Assembly: GCA_022494885.1 (NCBI GenBank)
Contig: JAGVSM010001679.1
Location: forward strand, 40,267-104,266
Length of the DNA stretch: 64,000 bases
From: Micrasema longulum
Lineage: Eukaryota > Arthropoda > Insecta > Trichoptera > Brachycentridae
Direction: 5' to 3'
Positions within the stretch are counted from its first letter, which is position 1; the number at the start of each line of letters is the position of its first letter. The translations under genes were made by a program, and so were the position numbers. Positions 47,399 to 58,440 of the stretch are shown here, in pieces. Below the pieces are notes generated by a model. It did not search any database and was not told the origin of the DNA. It saw nothing but the letters and a program-made list of their open reading frames with translations.

Positions 47399-47411
47399 TT
47401 GCCTTTTCATG

Positions 47412-47832
47412 TATTTTGTTTGTAAAAAAAATTGTAACTTGTTAAAAATGTTGAATAAAAAAAAATTGGGCACGTTACATGTAAAAGTATGCAAATTTTC
47501 CTAAAAATTAAATAGATTTTTTGTACGTGACACTGTTTTCATTAATGACGCATTAACTAAGACTAAAAAAGTTAGCAAAATAAGGTAATTGTACGTTGCT
47601 CTTTGCGAGTTATAAATCAAAGTTACGAAAACATAGTAATAAATGCTTAAATATGTGTAACCTGCTGACAAACATATTTAATTTAATTATGTGGTTTAAT
47701 TGATGGGGGTTGACAAAGATGATTGAGCAATTAATTCTAGATTATTTTCTTCGCTTTAAGGGACCACGATGCTACAATTGAACGCAGTCAGTTCAAAATT
47801 TTGAAAAATAAATAAATATTGGCGTTATCGAG
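47412..47832. other. intergenic, nothing recognisable
   Basis: AT-rich; no supported feature. Confidence 0.4.
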
Positions 47833-47963
47833 TTCCACAATTTCGTTTCGTAAGTTCGTTCGTTCGTCATATATCCATTACAATCTAACGTAATCAAAAT
47901 AGTATTTTTCTCTCGTTCCTTCTCATACACTACGAACGAATTAACGAAACAAATTAGCTACAG
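47833..47963. mobile_element. 132-bp TIR element, copy 2 (inverted)
   Basis: Inverse of 40592-40723, with TTTCGTTTCGTAAGTTCGTT at the left and AACGAAACAAATTAGCTACAG at the right; both terminal repeats are recognisable. Confidence 0.75.
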
Positions 47964-48240
47964 AATAAAGCAACAGGGAGGTCAATTGTAAGGTTTGCTT
48001 AAAAGAGCCAGGCTGCTTTCTTACAAAAAATTGTAACAATTACCCTTTGAATACGTCATGATTTCAAAGTGTCACAAAAATGAATGTCACCTCATACTTT
48101 GGAAGATGTATGGATATAAGATACGGCTGTTTTTTTAAAAATTACATATTTTAGGTTGCATGGTCAGCCAGATTGGAAAAATTTCCAAAATTCCCGAAAT
48201 TCCCAGAATACATAATTATTTTTGAAAAGTTATTTTAACG

Positions 48241-48310
48241 AGTTGTGATCCCGTGGCTAGTGTCTCAGACTTACGGCTTAACGGTCAGTGGTTCGAATCC
48301 CAGTCTACCC
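48241..48310 (+). other. tRNA-derived SINE head
   Basis: GTTGTGATCCCGTGGCTAGT (A-box-like) and CAGTGGTTCGAATCCCAG (perfect B box GGTTCGAATCC) 40 bases apart, followed by a non-tRNA body (TAACTTGATTTTCATCTTG). Confidence 0.65.
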
Positions 48311-48467
48311 TAACTTGATTTTCATCTTGAGTTATTTACAAAGTGAAAATGGCCTCAAAACAAAATATTTTAATTAAACATAACAACGCAAATATTTATT
48401 TTTTCCAATAAAAAAAAAAGAATTACAATTAACAATTAATTACCGTTATAAAAATATAAAATAACAT

Positions 48468-48805
48468 CCATACGGCTGAGATTAGCACTATCGACGAAGA
48501 AAATCAAGAAAGGATTTCTTGGTTTGGACACATAGAGCGAATGGACAGCGAAAGAATGACTAAAAATATTTTAAATGCGAATGTTGATGGATGCAGAAAA
48601 AGAGGAATACCGAGAAATTCACTGCAAGACCCAATCCAATAAATACTTAAACATGAACATGTTAGAAGTCGGAATAAACGGCGCATGCATGGGAACATAT
48701 ATGAATGTGGGGAAGCGAGATCTGTATGTAAAGATATAGTGATGTGGCGTTCTGTCCTCTCAGCCTACCCATACGGGGAAATGGCGTGATAATTTGTTGA
48801 TGTTG
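48468..48805 (+). mobile_element. 5'-truncated LINE, GTTA-tail family, copy D, with TSD
   Basis: Bounded by an 11-bp duplication TAAAATAACAT (48457-48467 and 48806-48816). Translation in pieces gives SWFGHIERMDSERMTKNI, KRGIPRNSLQDPIQ and the conserved ending YPYGEMA, the C-terminus of the same family as 46696-47398, with stops and shifts. The tail is a degenerate TTTGTTGATGTTG rather than clean GTTA repeats. Confidence 0.85.
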
Positions 48806-48816
48806 TAAAATAACAT

Positions 48817-49364
48817 GATCAATACATATTGGGACACCATACATCAGAGTTTTTAGAGAATTAGCACACATTAGGTTATTTGGTCAGCCAGACTTTAAAA
48901 ACCATTAAAACTAGTCATATACATTTAAATATTTTTTTGTATTACAAAAAACGAATGTATGCGTTATTTATCATTTCTCAAAGTAGAAAACATTTCAACT
49001 GTTGTGTAGATTTGATTATTCACTCTTTTTATCAATGTACTATCATTTCACTTTTCTATGACTGGGTATTTTTTGCATAACTAAGTTCAATTTACCTCAA
49101 GATATTGCTAACTCTTCTAAAAATTAATTCCCTTTTGAGCTAAAGTTGCATTATTACATAATATTACCCACTGAATTTTCCAAATCGGAGAAAGTCAGCT
49201 GAGAGAGATCCTTAATATTTATTGCTGCCTTTAAGAATGATTTTTTTGTGTAATTTACAACTATTTTTCTCGACAATTTTTTCTTTTTTTTAAACTCTGC
49301 TTTAAATCTAGGCTTTGTTTTTTAACTAAGATTGTGAGTTGATTAGTTTTTGAACGTAATGTAC
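48817..49364. other. intergenic, nothing recognisable
   Basis: No supported feature. Confidence 0.4.
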
Positions 49365-49515
49365 AACAATGTTTTGAGTATGTCCAAATGTTCGTAGACA
49401 GGCTGGATTTCTTACCAAGAAAGTTATTAAGATCTAAATCAGCGTCTAACTTAAAGCACTTAAACCAGCCAATGATAAATAATAAGCCCTGCAAATGCCT
49501 TGACTTTCATATTTG
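49365..49515. repeat. family X copy (internally shortened)
   Basis: CAATGTTTTGAGTATGTCCAAA..CTGGATTTC joins directly to AAACCAGCCAATGATAAATAATAAGCC and AAATGCCTTGAC. Confidence 0.65.
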
Positions 49516-49734
49516 TTAATTAATTTATTTTGTTTTATTTATTCACAAAATATTAATTTAATTATTTTTTTTTTTTTTCATTTCCTAGCCTAAAATGTTT
49601 TTCCCCCGTGTTGCTACCTACAAATAGAGAGCTTTTTTTTATTTATTAATTTAATCGTTTTTAATAAATTTGAAGTTTTTTGTTTTTAAGTTTTTTGAAG
49701 TTTCATATTGTAATTTCTTAATTTTTATTATTAT

Positions 49735-50035
49735 ATTATCATCATCACCGTTCCATCTCCGCTCCCAAGTTGGAGCATATGCTGCCCACAAAGAGCCCCC
49801 AGGCATCTCTGTCGGCTGCCAGGTCCATTTCGTCCTGCCATGCCAGGTTTGCGTCTGATATGGACTGCCGACGAGTCAGCAGCGGACCTGATGCCTTGTA
49901 AAGTAGGCAAGTGTGGTTAAGTCTTTTAGGGGCATCCGCAGTTTATAGCCCAGCCAACCATATCGCCTCCTCTTGATAGTTCTCTCCGAAGTTTCTGCGT
50001 CCGTTCTCTTATTTTTTCATTTTTTACAAATTCGA
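49735..50035 (-). mobile_element. LINE ORF2 C-terminal fragment, source family of the satellite
   Basis: The minus strand reads RTIKRRRYGWLGYKLRMP (the RW.GH..RM motif of many LINE C-termini), a frameshifted middle, then DANLAWQDEMDLAADRDAWG and LFVGSICSNLGAEMER with a stop at about 49750, followed by TGATGATGATGATAATA as a 3' microsatellite tail. The last 65 bases of coding sequence align to the satellite monomer at roughly three quarters identity (GCCGACAGAGATGCCTGGGG against GCCGATAGAGACGTCTAGAG; CATATGCTCCAACTTGGGAG against CATATGCTCTAACTGCAGAG). Confidence 0.85.
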
Positions 50036-50234
50036 ACCCCTTTTTATTGTAGTCATATTCTTATTACTATAATATAGAAAATCAAGGCATTTACAGGGCT
50101 TATGACGACAAAAAATAATTTTACTTTATTTGTATTTATGTTTAAAGTACTAAATTTTTCGTCAATTAAAAATAATGTAACTAAATATTTGGTTTGAATC
50201 CACTTACCCACTTTGTCTGTCTATCGATTTTGAG

Positions 50235-50575
50235 ACGTGACCGTCTCTTAGGAAACCAATTTTGTAACTTTCAACCTTTTAGCCCCTCCTCTTCTCAAAT
50301 ATCCACCCCCACCCATTCTCCAACATACCACTTAATATTACTCACCTAATTTTCAGTCCATATTCGGATGCAGTGATGATTGCTTCCTCTTATAATTTTG
50401 CATGTATTTTTTTCGTAAATACTACATATGTTACTGTGATAGTAAAGGTGAAAGTGTATTTTAGTATTTGCATGTTGGTTAAGTGAGTGTCCTGACGATG
50501 AGATGGGTACGTCTCAAAACTGGTAGACATAGAAAGTTGGTAAGTGGTCATATACTAATAGTTAATAACAAAAGG
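50235..50575 (+). mobile_element. dispersed element with hammerhead-like motif, copy 2
   Basis: Relative of 42246-42580. The motif at 50486-50530 reads GTGTC-CTGACGA, a GAGA/TCTC stem, AAAA (GAAA mutated), CTGGTA-GACAT. The outer GTGTC/GACAT pair as stem I; the core loss suggests an inactive copy. Confidence 0.6.
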
Positions 50576-50844
50576 GTAAAAATAAAATATTTTTTTAAAT
50601 TCTATTAGATGTTTGAGGATTAAAAATTCGAGTTTCCTCACTAAAACATATAAAAACGGTATAAATGATACACGTTTTATAACAAGTTAATTGTATTTTG
50701 TTTTCCTCAGATAAGGTACGATTTTGTTTTAGAAATCATTAACCCATGTATTTTTGTGCGAAAGATAAAATAATTTGTTTTCATCAATAATTATAAAGGA
50801 AAATGTTCTTCATTAAAATAGTTGAAACATTAATTATCATTTAA

Positions 50845-51110
50845 ATTTATTCCAACAGTGAGGGAAAAACATTATTAAGAAGGGAATATGGAAGTCATTT
50901 GCAGGGCTTATGACCTATCTTTGGCTGGTATAAGTGGCCACTTTCCACACTGCGGAACATTCACCATTTTGCCCATGTTTAAACGTCCACATTTTCTCAA
51001 CTCTTCCATCTGTTGACTTTTGTGAAGTAAAGGAACTGAAACCTTTATTATGTGGGTGAGATTCATCCGGCTGAACCAAATCACCTACTAGGCAACGCCT
51101 GAAAACAATT
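50845..51110. repeat. family X copy
   Basis: TTCCAACAGTGAGGGAAAAA to TAGGCAACGCCTGAAAAC; lacks CTAGGCAT at the usual place. Confidence 0.7.
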
Positions 51111-52006
51111 TTTGAAACAATTCACCATTCTGCCCAAAACATGGGCAGAATAGTGAATGTTACACAGTGCGTAAAGTGGCCACTTAAACTAGCCAATGAC
51201 ACGTCATAAGCCCTGTAAATGCCTAGACTTTCACATTCCCTTTTCAATTATGTTTTTTCCTCTCTGTTTCAAAAAATTTAAAAATGAATAACTCCCTAGG
51301 GATGAAATCAACAGTATTTTGAGTTTGTCCAAATTTTTGTAGACAAGGACTGGATTCAACTTCCTGGGGAGCTGTTTATATTAACATATTACAACAGAGA
51401 TGAAGAACATTCAATAGAAAGAAATATAGAAGTCTAGGCATCTACAGGGCTTATGACCTGTCAAAAGCTGTTTTAAGAGGCCACTTTACACACTGTGTAA
51501 CATTCACCATTCTGCCCATATTTGAACATTTATATTCCTTCAATCCATTTCCCAGGGAGTTGAATCCAGTCCTTTGGACAAACTCAATTTGGACAAACTC
51601 AAAATATTGTTGATAAATCCACCTGGTTCATGAAGAAGTATAGAAAATTAAAAAAAAAATTTTTAGGCTTTGCCTAGTATGTAGGTGAAATAATTCAATT
51701 ACACGAATCTCACCCGCATAAATAAAGGTTTCAGCTCTTTAACTTCACAAACATCAACAGATGAAAAAATTGAAGAAATCTAAATGTTCAAATATGGGCA
51801 GAATGGTGAATGTTACACAGTGTGTAAAGTGGCAACTTAAACCAGCCATTCACAGGTCATAAGCCTTGTAGATGCCTAGACTTCTATATAACTTTCTCTT
51901 AAATGTTCTTCATCTCTGTTGTAATATGTTAATATAAACAGTTCCCCAGGGAGTTGAAACCAGTCCTTGCTACAAAAATTTGAACGAACCCAAAATATTG
52001 TTCATT
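51111..52006. repeat. family X, inverted partial copy plus long palindromic copy
   Basis: 51125-51270 is an inverted fragment. 51300-52006 is a near-complete palindromic copy: CAGTATTTTGAGTTTGTCCA at the left and its inverse ending AAAATATTGTTCATTA at the right, each arm of 250 bp or more. It is the best copy for defining the family's ends. Confidence 0.8.
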
Positions 52007-52024
52007 ACTATAAATTATTTTACA

Positions 52025-52545
52025 TTTTACATTTATACATACATATTGGTCGTTCACCTTTTTCTTTTTTTCTTTTTTTTTTATTTTTTTTTTTATTAAT
52101 TTTTTTTATAATATACAGAGGAAGTAAAACCGAGTATAAAAAAATAAAGGATAATAACATAGCAATGAAATACATATTGACAGTAAAAATAGTAAACAAA
52201 AAAATCCTACAAAGGTTTTCCCACAAAGTTATTCCTCATTCTACTGCAGTGATCCATTCTTGTTCAAACAAACCAATTACTCAAACCAGCTTGGAATTTT
52301 GAAGATGACTCAGACTCCTTTGTCACCTGATCCAGTAAATTAAAGATCCTCGGACCTACCATTGAGAAATGCCTCTTAGCCAAAATTGTTTTTCTTTTTG
52401 GTATTCACCATAGAGGAATATTTTGTTGTTATTTTTTGTTGGGTTCTTTGTTTGCTTGTGGTCCAAAAGTTGATCAGACATGACTTCAAGTAAACTTGTC
52501 TAATTAAAAGGACTTTGGCCTCTTTTTACGATGAATCAGATGAAA
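52025..52545 (-). mobile_element. 5'-truncated LINE fragment with poly-A
   Basis: A long T-rich run at 52050-52110 is the poly-A tail on the minus strand. Upstream of it (minus) the sequence reads LAKRHFSMVGPRIFNLLDQV, TKESESSSKFQAGLSNWF and a stop (about 52390-52275), the C-terminal FS..GP.L.N motif of CR1/Jockey-type ORF2. It sits just 5' of the astacin gene start. Confidence 0.7.
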
Positions 52546-52620
52546 TAGTAGGAGAATATTTGTACATTATTTTTAGTAGTGTTTGGAATACCGTCTGATA
52601 CAAACGTTTTTCTAGAATTC

Positions 52621-53892
52621 ATGATGATTAACTTACAATACCTTATTTTGCTGATCTTTGGAGTATCTTTTGTGTATTCCGCAACATTTTGGGAAAAGGA
52701 TAATCCCGAAGAATTGAAAAAATTCTTGATTTCATCTGTGAATGGAAAATTTACCCGTAAGTGCAAAATGTCAGACTATTTTATTACATGATAGCTTTTT
52801 AGCTTCTAATACTTTGTATCCCGGAGCCATGTAAACACGTGATTATAAAACCATGCGTTGTGTCCCGGTCCCGTGTTTTCGACTTTTTTAGTTCTTTTTT
52901 GCTGCTGGTGAACCACGTGAAAACACGGGACCGAAATACAACGCATTGTTTTTATAATCAGGTGTTAACGCGGTTCCGGGATACAAAGCACAAAAAAAGG
53001 ATTAAGGCCCTGTATATGTGCGAACATTGCAACGCGCAATGTGGCTCTCCATAAAGGCTAATGTGAGCAAAACTATCATACAAAAATGACTTATTTATAA
53101 TCCTTAAAATGTAAAATGATTAGAATGACAACTGTCAAACTCAAATCAATAGTAATGGGAAATTACTGATCTGGTTTGAATGAAAAAACTGATAAAATCG
53201 ATTTGATCGTTACATGATCAGTATTATTCATATAGAACAAACCTTTTGAACTTTTTCAAAGATGGTAAATAGTAATTATATTTATTTATTCATGCATTTC
53301 ACAATATATACAGTTTTTTGTTCACTCTGCCCAGCTGTATGAAACAGTACTTTTGATTTTCTTGTTGTATTACTGTATAACGTTTTATTATTTAAACTTT
53401 CTACTGAATATGCTGTATCTTTTTAAAAATAAATCTTGTATAATTTTTAGGTTTATTTTTTTATTATAAATTTTGAGTATAAGGAAATTTATGTTTAAAA
53501 AAATAAAAATATTGAGTCAAATATGTTAGTATTATAAATGTTTGTAAAAGGCAGATTTGCCGTTTATATTAATAAAATTAAAATAAAAATATATTACACC
53601 TCCTGTATGTGTATGGTATGTGAAGGAATAAACTCTCACTGGGGTCGTCTATAGATATGTTTTTACATTTTTAAATAAAAATAATAATGTATATTTTCAG
53701 CGTTAACAAACGGTTCCACATCTGCAAAGCACACGTGGATGAGGAGCGGAAAGTTTGAAGGAGATATCGTCCTTACTGCAGACCAGATACAATCAAGGGT
53801 AGATGAATACGCCGGTACAAGAAATGCTATAATCGATCCAACTTTACTATGGACTGATAAAGTGGTCTATTATTCTATAAGCCTACTGTTCA
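52621..53892 (+). CDS. astacin-type zinc metalloprotease, exons 1-2 (5' part)
   Basis: Exon 1, 52621-52756: MMINLQYLILLIFGVSFVYS is a classic signal peptide, followed by ATFWEKDNPEELKKFL. Donor CCC/GTAAGT. Exon 2, 53701-53892, follows a strong acceptor (ATATTTTCAG) and reads SGKFEGDIVLTADQIQSR then TRNAIIDPTLLW and KVVYYSIS, the FEGDI propeptide motif and RNAI..W mature N-terminus of astacins. It ends at a GTGAGT donor. Phases agree (45 codons plus 1 nt, then 2 nt). In this family the FEGDI Asp is part of the propeptide and the RNA(I/V) site marks activation cleavage. The catalytic HExxHxxGxxH exon was not found, so the gene is either truncated or continues beyond large introns. I chose the double-Met start because the upstream Met at 52579 would place polar residues before the signal. 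Confidence 0.75.
52812..52988. mobile_element. foldback element in astacin intron 1
   Basis: Arms of about 65 bp (CTTTGTATCCCGGAGCCATG... and the inverse ending CCGGGATACAAAG) enclose a short loop. Each arm holds CCCGTGTTTTC / GAAAACACGGG. No coding; 177 bp long. Confidence 0.85.
52989..53700. other. rest of astacin intron 1
   Basis: AT-rich, ends in the polypyrimidine-AG acceptor at 53691-53700. No other feature seen. Confidence 0.5.
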
Positions 53893-54004
53893 GTGAGTTC
53901 TTTTTACTTTATTCTTTCGTATTTTAAAGTACCACAGAATATTTATATATTTATTTCGACGTCTTACGCCTTTGAAAAACTATAAAATAATATTGTAAAA
54001 CATT

Positions 54005-54250
54005 AAACAAATAATTCAATTAGATGAATCTCACTCGCATAAATAAAGGTTTCAGCTTTTTAACTTCACAAATATCGACAGATGATAGAATTGAAGGAAT
54101 ATAGATGTTCAAATATGGGCAGAATGGTGAATGTTACACAGTGTGTAAAGTGGCCACTTGAACCAGCCAATGACAAGTCAAAGCCCTGTGAATGCCTGGA
54201 CTATTTTATTACCTTTTCTAAAATGTTCTTCATCTTGGTTTTAAATTGTT
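54005..54250. repeat. family X copy
   Basis: Inverted orientation: GATGAATCTCACTCGCATAA to AAATGTTCTTCATCT. Confidence 0.75.
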
Positions 54251-54484
54251 ATGATAAAGGAAAATTAAAAAATAAATTATAAAATAGGCATGCAGCAAAT
54301 TTACAATGAAAAAAGAGTTTAAATATAAAAAGTATTGAAGTAACAGAGGCGATGTATCATAGTATAAACAGTAAAATAAGTAAAACACTTAGTACGTTTT
54401 AAAATTAAGAAAAGAAGTGATAAAAAAGTAACGTTTTTAATTTGTATAAAGATAAATGAAATAAATACATGTTTGTTTGCTTAT

Positions 54485-54842
54485 ATGGGGAGTCGTGGAA
54501 TAGGTAAGTATTTAGCATAGTTTGAACTATGCAAATCAACAGCAAAATAAGTGTCTCGTCCCACGCTTTCTCACATAAAAATTCACATAATTTAAAAGTT
54601 CGGGACTGTCAAGAACATTATTTAATAACTTGGAAAGCAGCACTAAATCTGAAACTTTCATTTTATCACTAATACATATTAATTTTAACTGCTTCAAAAA
54701 ACATTTATAATTAAGCTCTTCACTTGGAATGTTTAATTTGAAATTCATGAATCTTAAAAACTTGTGTTGGACCTTCTCCACACAGTTTATATGGGTAACA
54801 TAATGAGGAGACCAAACTAGGGACCCATATTCTAACTGACTT
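54485..54842 (-). mobile_element. LINE ORF2 C-terminal fragment
   Basis: Minus-strand frame open from about 54840: QLEYGSLVWSPHYVTHINCV, EKVQHKFLRFMNFKLNIP, LNYKCFLKQLKLICISDK, LLSKLLNNVLDSPELLNYVN, a CR1/Jockey post-catalytic region. After a shift near 54541 it continues VDLHSSNYAKYLPIPRL. 5'-truncated. Confidence 0.8.
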
Positions 54843-55684
54843 CTTACTCATGGGTCGCTTCTTACTCGGGGTCATGTTTAATATTTATTTAAGAATATAC
54901 TTAGACACGTACACATATTGATGTAGGATTTCGTTTGTTGTTGAGGGGGGGGCTGAAGCTGTTTTAGAGATTTGAGAGACAGTCAGCTGCGCATAGAGGA
55001 AAATTAACTAAATTATGCCTCAGACTTACAAATGCAGATTCATGAGGGGGAAGGAGAATGCATGGAAAGAGAGCAATACGTCGTCCTCACCCATCAAATC
55101 CTTTCAATGCTTCTGATTTTTTTATTCAATAATTAAACACAAGTTAACGTCGTTTCGCGCCAGTTCGATTTACGCCGATTTACAATTACCCCAGTTGGTG
55201 CCGGCGTGGGATTTCCCAGTTCGGCCGATACCAGACGACAGTGGGCGACGCGATTCTAATAGCAGACACACTTTTACACGTTGTTTTATTATACTACCGT
55301 GTATGCGAGCAGCCTATTGTGTGTGTGAAATTGTTTCCAAATTAGTTTTTGTTTTGCTTTTAAGTAAAATTAAACGGTATCATTTAATTTTTTATTTTAT
55401 TATTATCAAAATTAAAATTATATTCAAGTATTTTGTAGTTTATGCTATGATTCTGCAAGAAAGGAAGCAACAATCAAAGCAAATGAAATTGGATGCTTTT
55501 TTAAAAATGTGTGAGAATTTAATTTATTACCGACGAACTGATGAGCTAGTATTTATTATAAAAAATCATTATTTATATCAAGAGATTATTATTTATTTTG
55601 TTAACGTATTTCAATTGTATTTACTAAATACATTAATTTATTTTGAATATATGTAGGATGACAAAAAAAAAGTTGTTACAGTCA
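54843..55684. other. unannotated region
   Basis: An open frame of 153 codons at 55195-55656 lacks a recognisable domain and becomes AT-driven (Ile/Tyr/Phe-rich) over most of its length; a short KQQSKQMKLDAFLK stretch only weakly recalls a transposase tail. The region 55150-55260 is less AT-rich but unidentified. I saw no astacin catalytic exon here. Confidence 0.3.
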
Positions 55685-56987
55685 AAAAAATAAAGGAAGA
55701 AATAACCACGACAATAGTGAAATTATAGCAGACGGAAGCTTTCCAAAAGTAATGAAATTAGCAAGAATAACACCAATTTACAAAGGAAGAGAAAAAAACT
55801 TAGCTTCTAACTACAGACCTATTGCAAACTTAACCATTCTAAGTAAAATATTTGAAAAAATGCTACAAAATCGATTATACCAACACCTCGAAAACCTTAA
55901 TTTTATTGCAAAAGACCAACATGGATTTCAAAAAAGAAAGGGTACCTCCACAGCAATGACATCAGTTTGCAACTTTATACAAACCAAAATTGATAAAGGA
56001 AATACAGTGACTGCACTCACACTTGACTTCAAGAAGGCATTTGACACAGTCTACATAGATACCCTTCTAGATAAACTACAACATACAGGAGTTAAGGGAC
56101 AAGCTCTCAAAATATTTGAAAACTATCTACAAGGAAGAAAACAGTTTACGAAAATCGAAGAACACAAAAGTGAAATAACAACAATGCAATTTCGGAGTAC
56201 CTCAGGGATCAATATTAAGACCATTGTTTTATATAATATACATTAACGACATAATACACAGTGACATAATGGGAAAAAAACAATCTATGCGGACGACTTA
56301 GGAATTTTATATGAAAACAAAAATGACATTGAAACGACTAAAACCATCAACAATGACGTGCAAAAACTATTTAAATGGACAAACAAAAACTTCTTAACAC
56401 CAAATGCCAAGAAATGCCAAATAATACATTTCGAAACACAAAAGAAGAACCATAACATGAACATAAAAATAAACAACGAAACCCTTAAAGAACTAGAACA
56501 TGTGACTTACCTAAGACTCACAATGGATAGACAATTGAAATGGACAAAACACATAGACGAACTCACTAAAGTAATGGCATCACTACATAGTCTCTTCTAC
56601 AAAATTAAAGATTTTATACCAAGAAAGGAAAAAAATATGATGTACGAAGCCTATGTCAAAAGTAAATTGAGTTACATGATCGCCTTCTGGGGAACTGGTA
56701 ACAAGACAGACGTAACAAGAATACAAAGACAACAAAATATAATTCTTAAACTAACATACAACCTACCCTACCCAACCTCTACGACTGAACTGTACAAAAA
56801 AAAACACCAGTTTGACATAAACTACTTGATTAAAATTAAGACCTTAAATATTTTGCACAAAATAACACTGAGAAACATACAAGACGACAACATAATATTA
56901 GTCAAAAATGCTGACATACACAAATATAACACCAGACAACAACAACACTATCATATTGAAAAAGCAAAGACGTCGTCAATCTCACCC
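55685..56987 (+). mobile_element. LINE ORF2 with reverse transcriptase (CR1/Jockey-like), frameshifted
   Basis: Reverse transcriptase motifs in order: ARITPIYKGREKNLASNYRP, IANLTILSKIFEKMLQNRLY, QHGFQKRKGTSTA, TLDFKKAFDTVYIDTLLDKL (first catalytic Asp), FGVPQGSILRPLFYIIYIND after a shift near 56187, and IYADDLGILYENKND (second catalytic pair) after another shift near 56270. The post-catalytic part runs in one frame 56358-56996: NAKKCQIIHFETQ, LKELEHVTYLRLTMDRQLKW, AYVKSKLSYMIAFWGTG, QRQQNIILKLTYNLP. Lacks the endonuclease, and the 3' end is cut where the next element starts. Confidence 0.88.
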
Positions 56988-58060
56988 TGTATATAAGCGT
57001 TAAAAAGAACAGGTGATAGTGAGCATCCCTGTCTTACCCCTTGTCTTATATTGGATTCTTTAGTATCGTCGTCACATTTGATTATAGCGGCCGGCGGTTA
57101 TTAAATAATAAGTACTTATTAGGCACAAAAAAAGCATTCTGTCGTAAATCGGGGATAAAATATACTCACAGTATACCAAAGTTTCGCATTGTCAATTAGA
57201 ATTTGCATCTCCTGAGTCACAGAGAAGGTGTTAAGATACACGGCCAAAAGGTGGATATGATAAGGTTTGCTGACGACATTGCTATGGTTGCTGAAAGTGA
57301 AGAAGAACTGCAAGAGGCCTTAACAACTATGGAAAGCATTCTTCAAAATAACTACAGTACAAAGATAAATAAAGACAAAACAAAGCTACTGACTGTAGGC
57401 CGAATGCAACACCAGATGAGAGTAGTGATGTCGGGAATACCACTAAAGAACACCAAGGAGTTTGTCTACCTCGGGAGCAAAATAACGTGGGACGGTCGGT
57501 CTAAGAGCGAGGTCGACAGCCGTACACATCAAGCTAGACTTGCATTTAATAAAAGGTCAAAAATAATTTAATCTAATAATATAGACCTAAAACTAAGAAT
57601 ACTCCTAATCAAGACCTTTGTATGGAGTATCTTGATGTATGGCTGCGAGACATGGTGCCTATCCGAAAGAGATAAACGGAGACTAGAGGCTTTTGAGATG
57701 TGGTCCTATAGAAGACTACTAGGAATTTCCTGGAGAGACCACATTACAAATGAGGAGGTTCTCAAAAGAATCGAAGGTGGAAGGCACCTGCTCAGGACCT
57801 TGTCCGAAAGGCGAGCGAGATGGATCGGCCATGTAATACGTCAAGAAGGCCTCCTGCATGTCATAATGGAGGGGATGACCAAGGGGACAAATTCTAGGAG
57901 ACGCCCACGCCGAGAGTACCCGGAGGACCTATTAGAGGACGTGCGCTGCTCATCATATGCTGACTTTAAAAGAGCCGCACAAGACAGGAAGGAATGGAGG
58001 AGAAGAATGAATGTAATTGCTGCCAGCCAATTCCAGGATTGAGACCAGAGATGAAGAAGA
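56988..58060 (+). mobile_element. LINE with 5' inversion (twin-priming structure)
   Basis: Left part, 56988-57110, reads on the minus strand KCDDDTKESNIRQGVRQGCS then LSPVLFNAYIQ (RT motif before the catalytic box). From about 57209 on the plus strand the following region continues: GVKIHGQKVDMIRFADDIAM, VYLGSKITWDGRSKSEVDSR, then 57632-58042 MMYGCETWCLSERDKRRLEA, YRRLLGISWRDHITNEEVL, RARWIGHVIRQEGLLHVIME and WRRRMNVIAASQ. Thus the 5' piece is inverted relative to the 3' piece, with the break just before the FADD box. A shift near 57572 splits the plus-strand part. This family differs from the GTTA-tail family. 57111-57208 is unidentified. Confidence 0.85.
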
Positions 58061-58430
58061 TTTAATAACAAATTATTTCAGTCGATATGTAAATGTGTGA
58101 TGGAAGAATACTGAAAATCTAAACTCAATATTTATTATATTTTTATAAAGATATTAAAGTTATTAGACGCAATGTGTATTAGCTACACATCATCAAGGAG
58201 GGTTGAGAATGCGCTCCAAAACTGCTGTTGAGGAGGAAATTAATTTGTCGGATACCATTGTTTTAAATGCGAACAATCGACTAAAGTTTTCACACTTTGA
58301 GCTAGCGGGTTAAACGAGAATTTGAAAATTCAATGCTTACGATGGATTATTTCGCTTGGTTATCAAACAATTTAAAAATAATTTGCTGGTACTCTTTTGG
58401 TTTCAAACTCATTTATTTTTAAAATACTCT
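58061..58430. other. intergenic, nothing recognisable
   Basis: No supported feature. Confidence 0.4.
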
Positions 58431-58440
58431 AACTAACTAA

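Noticed and set aside
47379..47400. TTAGTTAGTTAG run as telomere repeat
   Set aside because: It is the (GTTA)n 3' tail of a LINE inside a target-site duplication, and the same tail occurs at 58441-58458.
55195..55656. 153-codon plus-strand open frame
   Set aside because: No recognisable domain, and composition mirrors AT-rich background apart from a short basic stretch.
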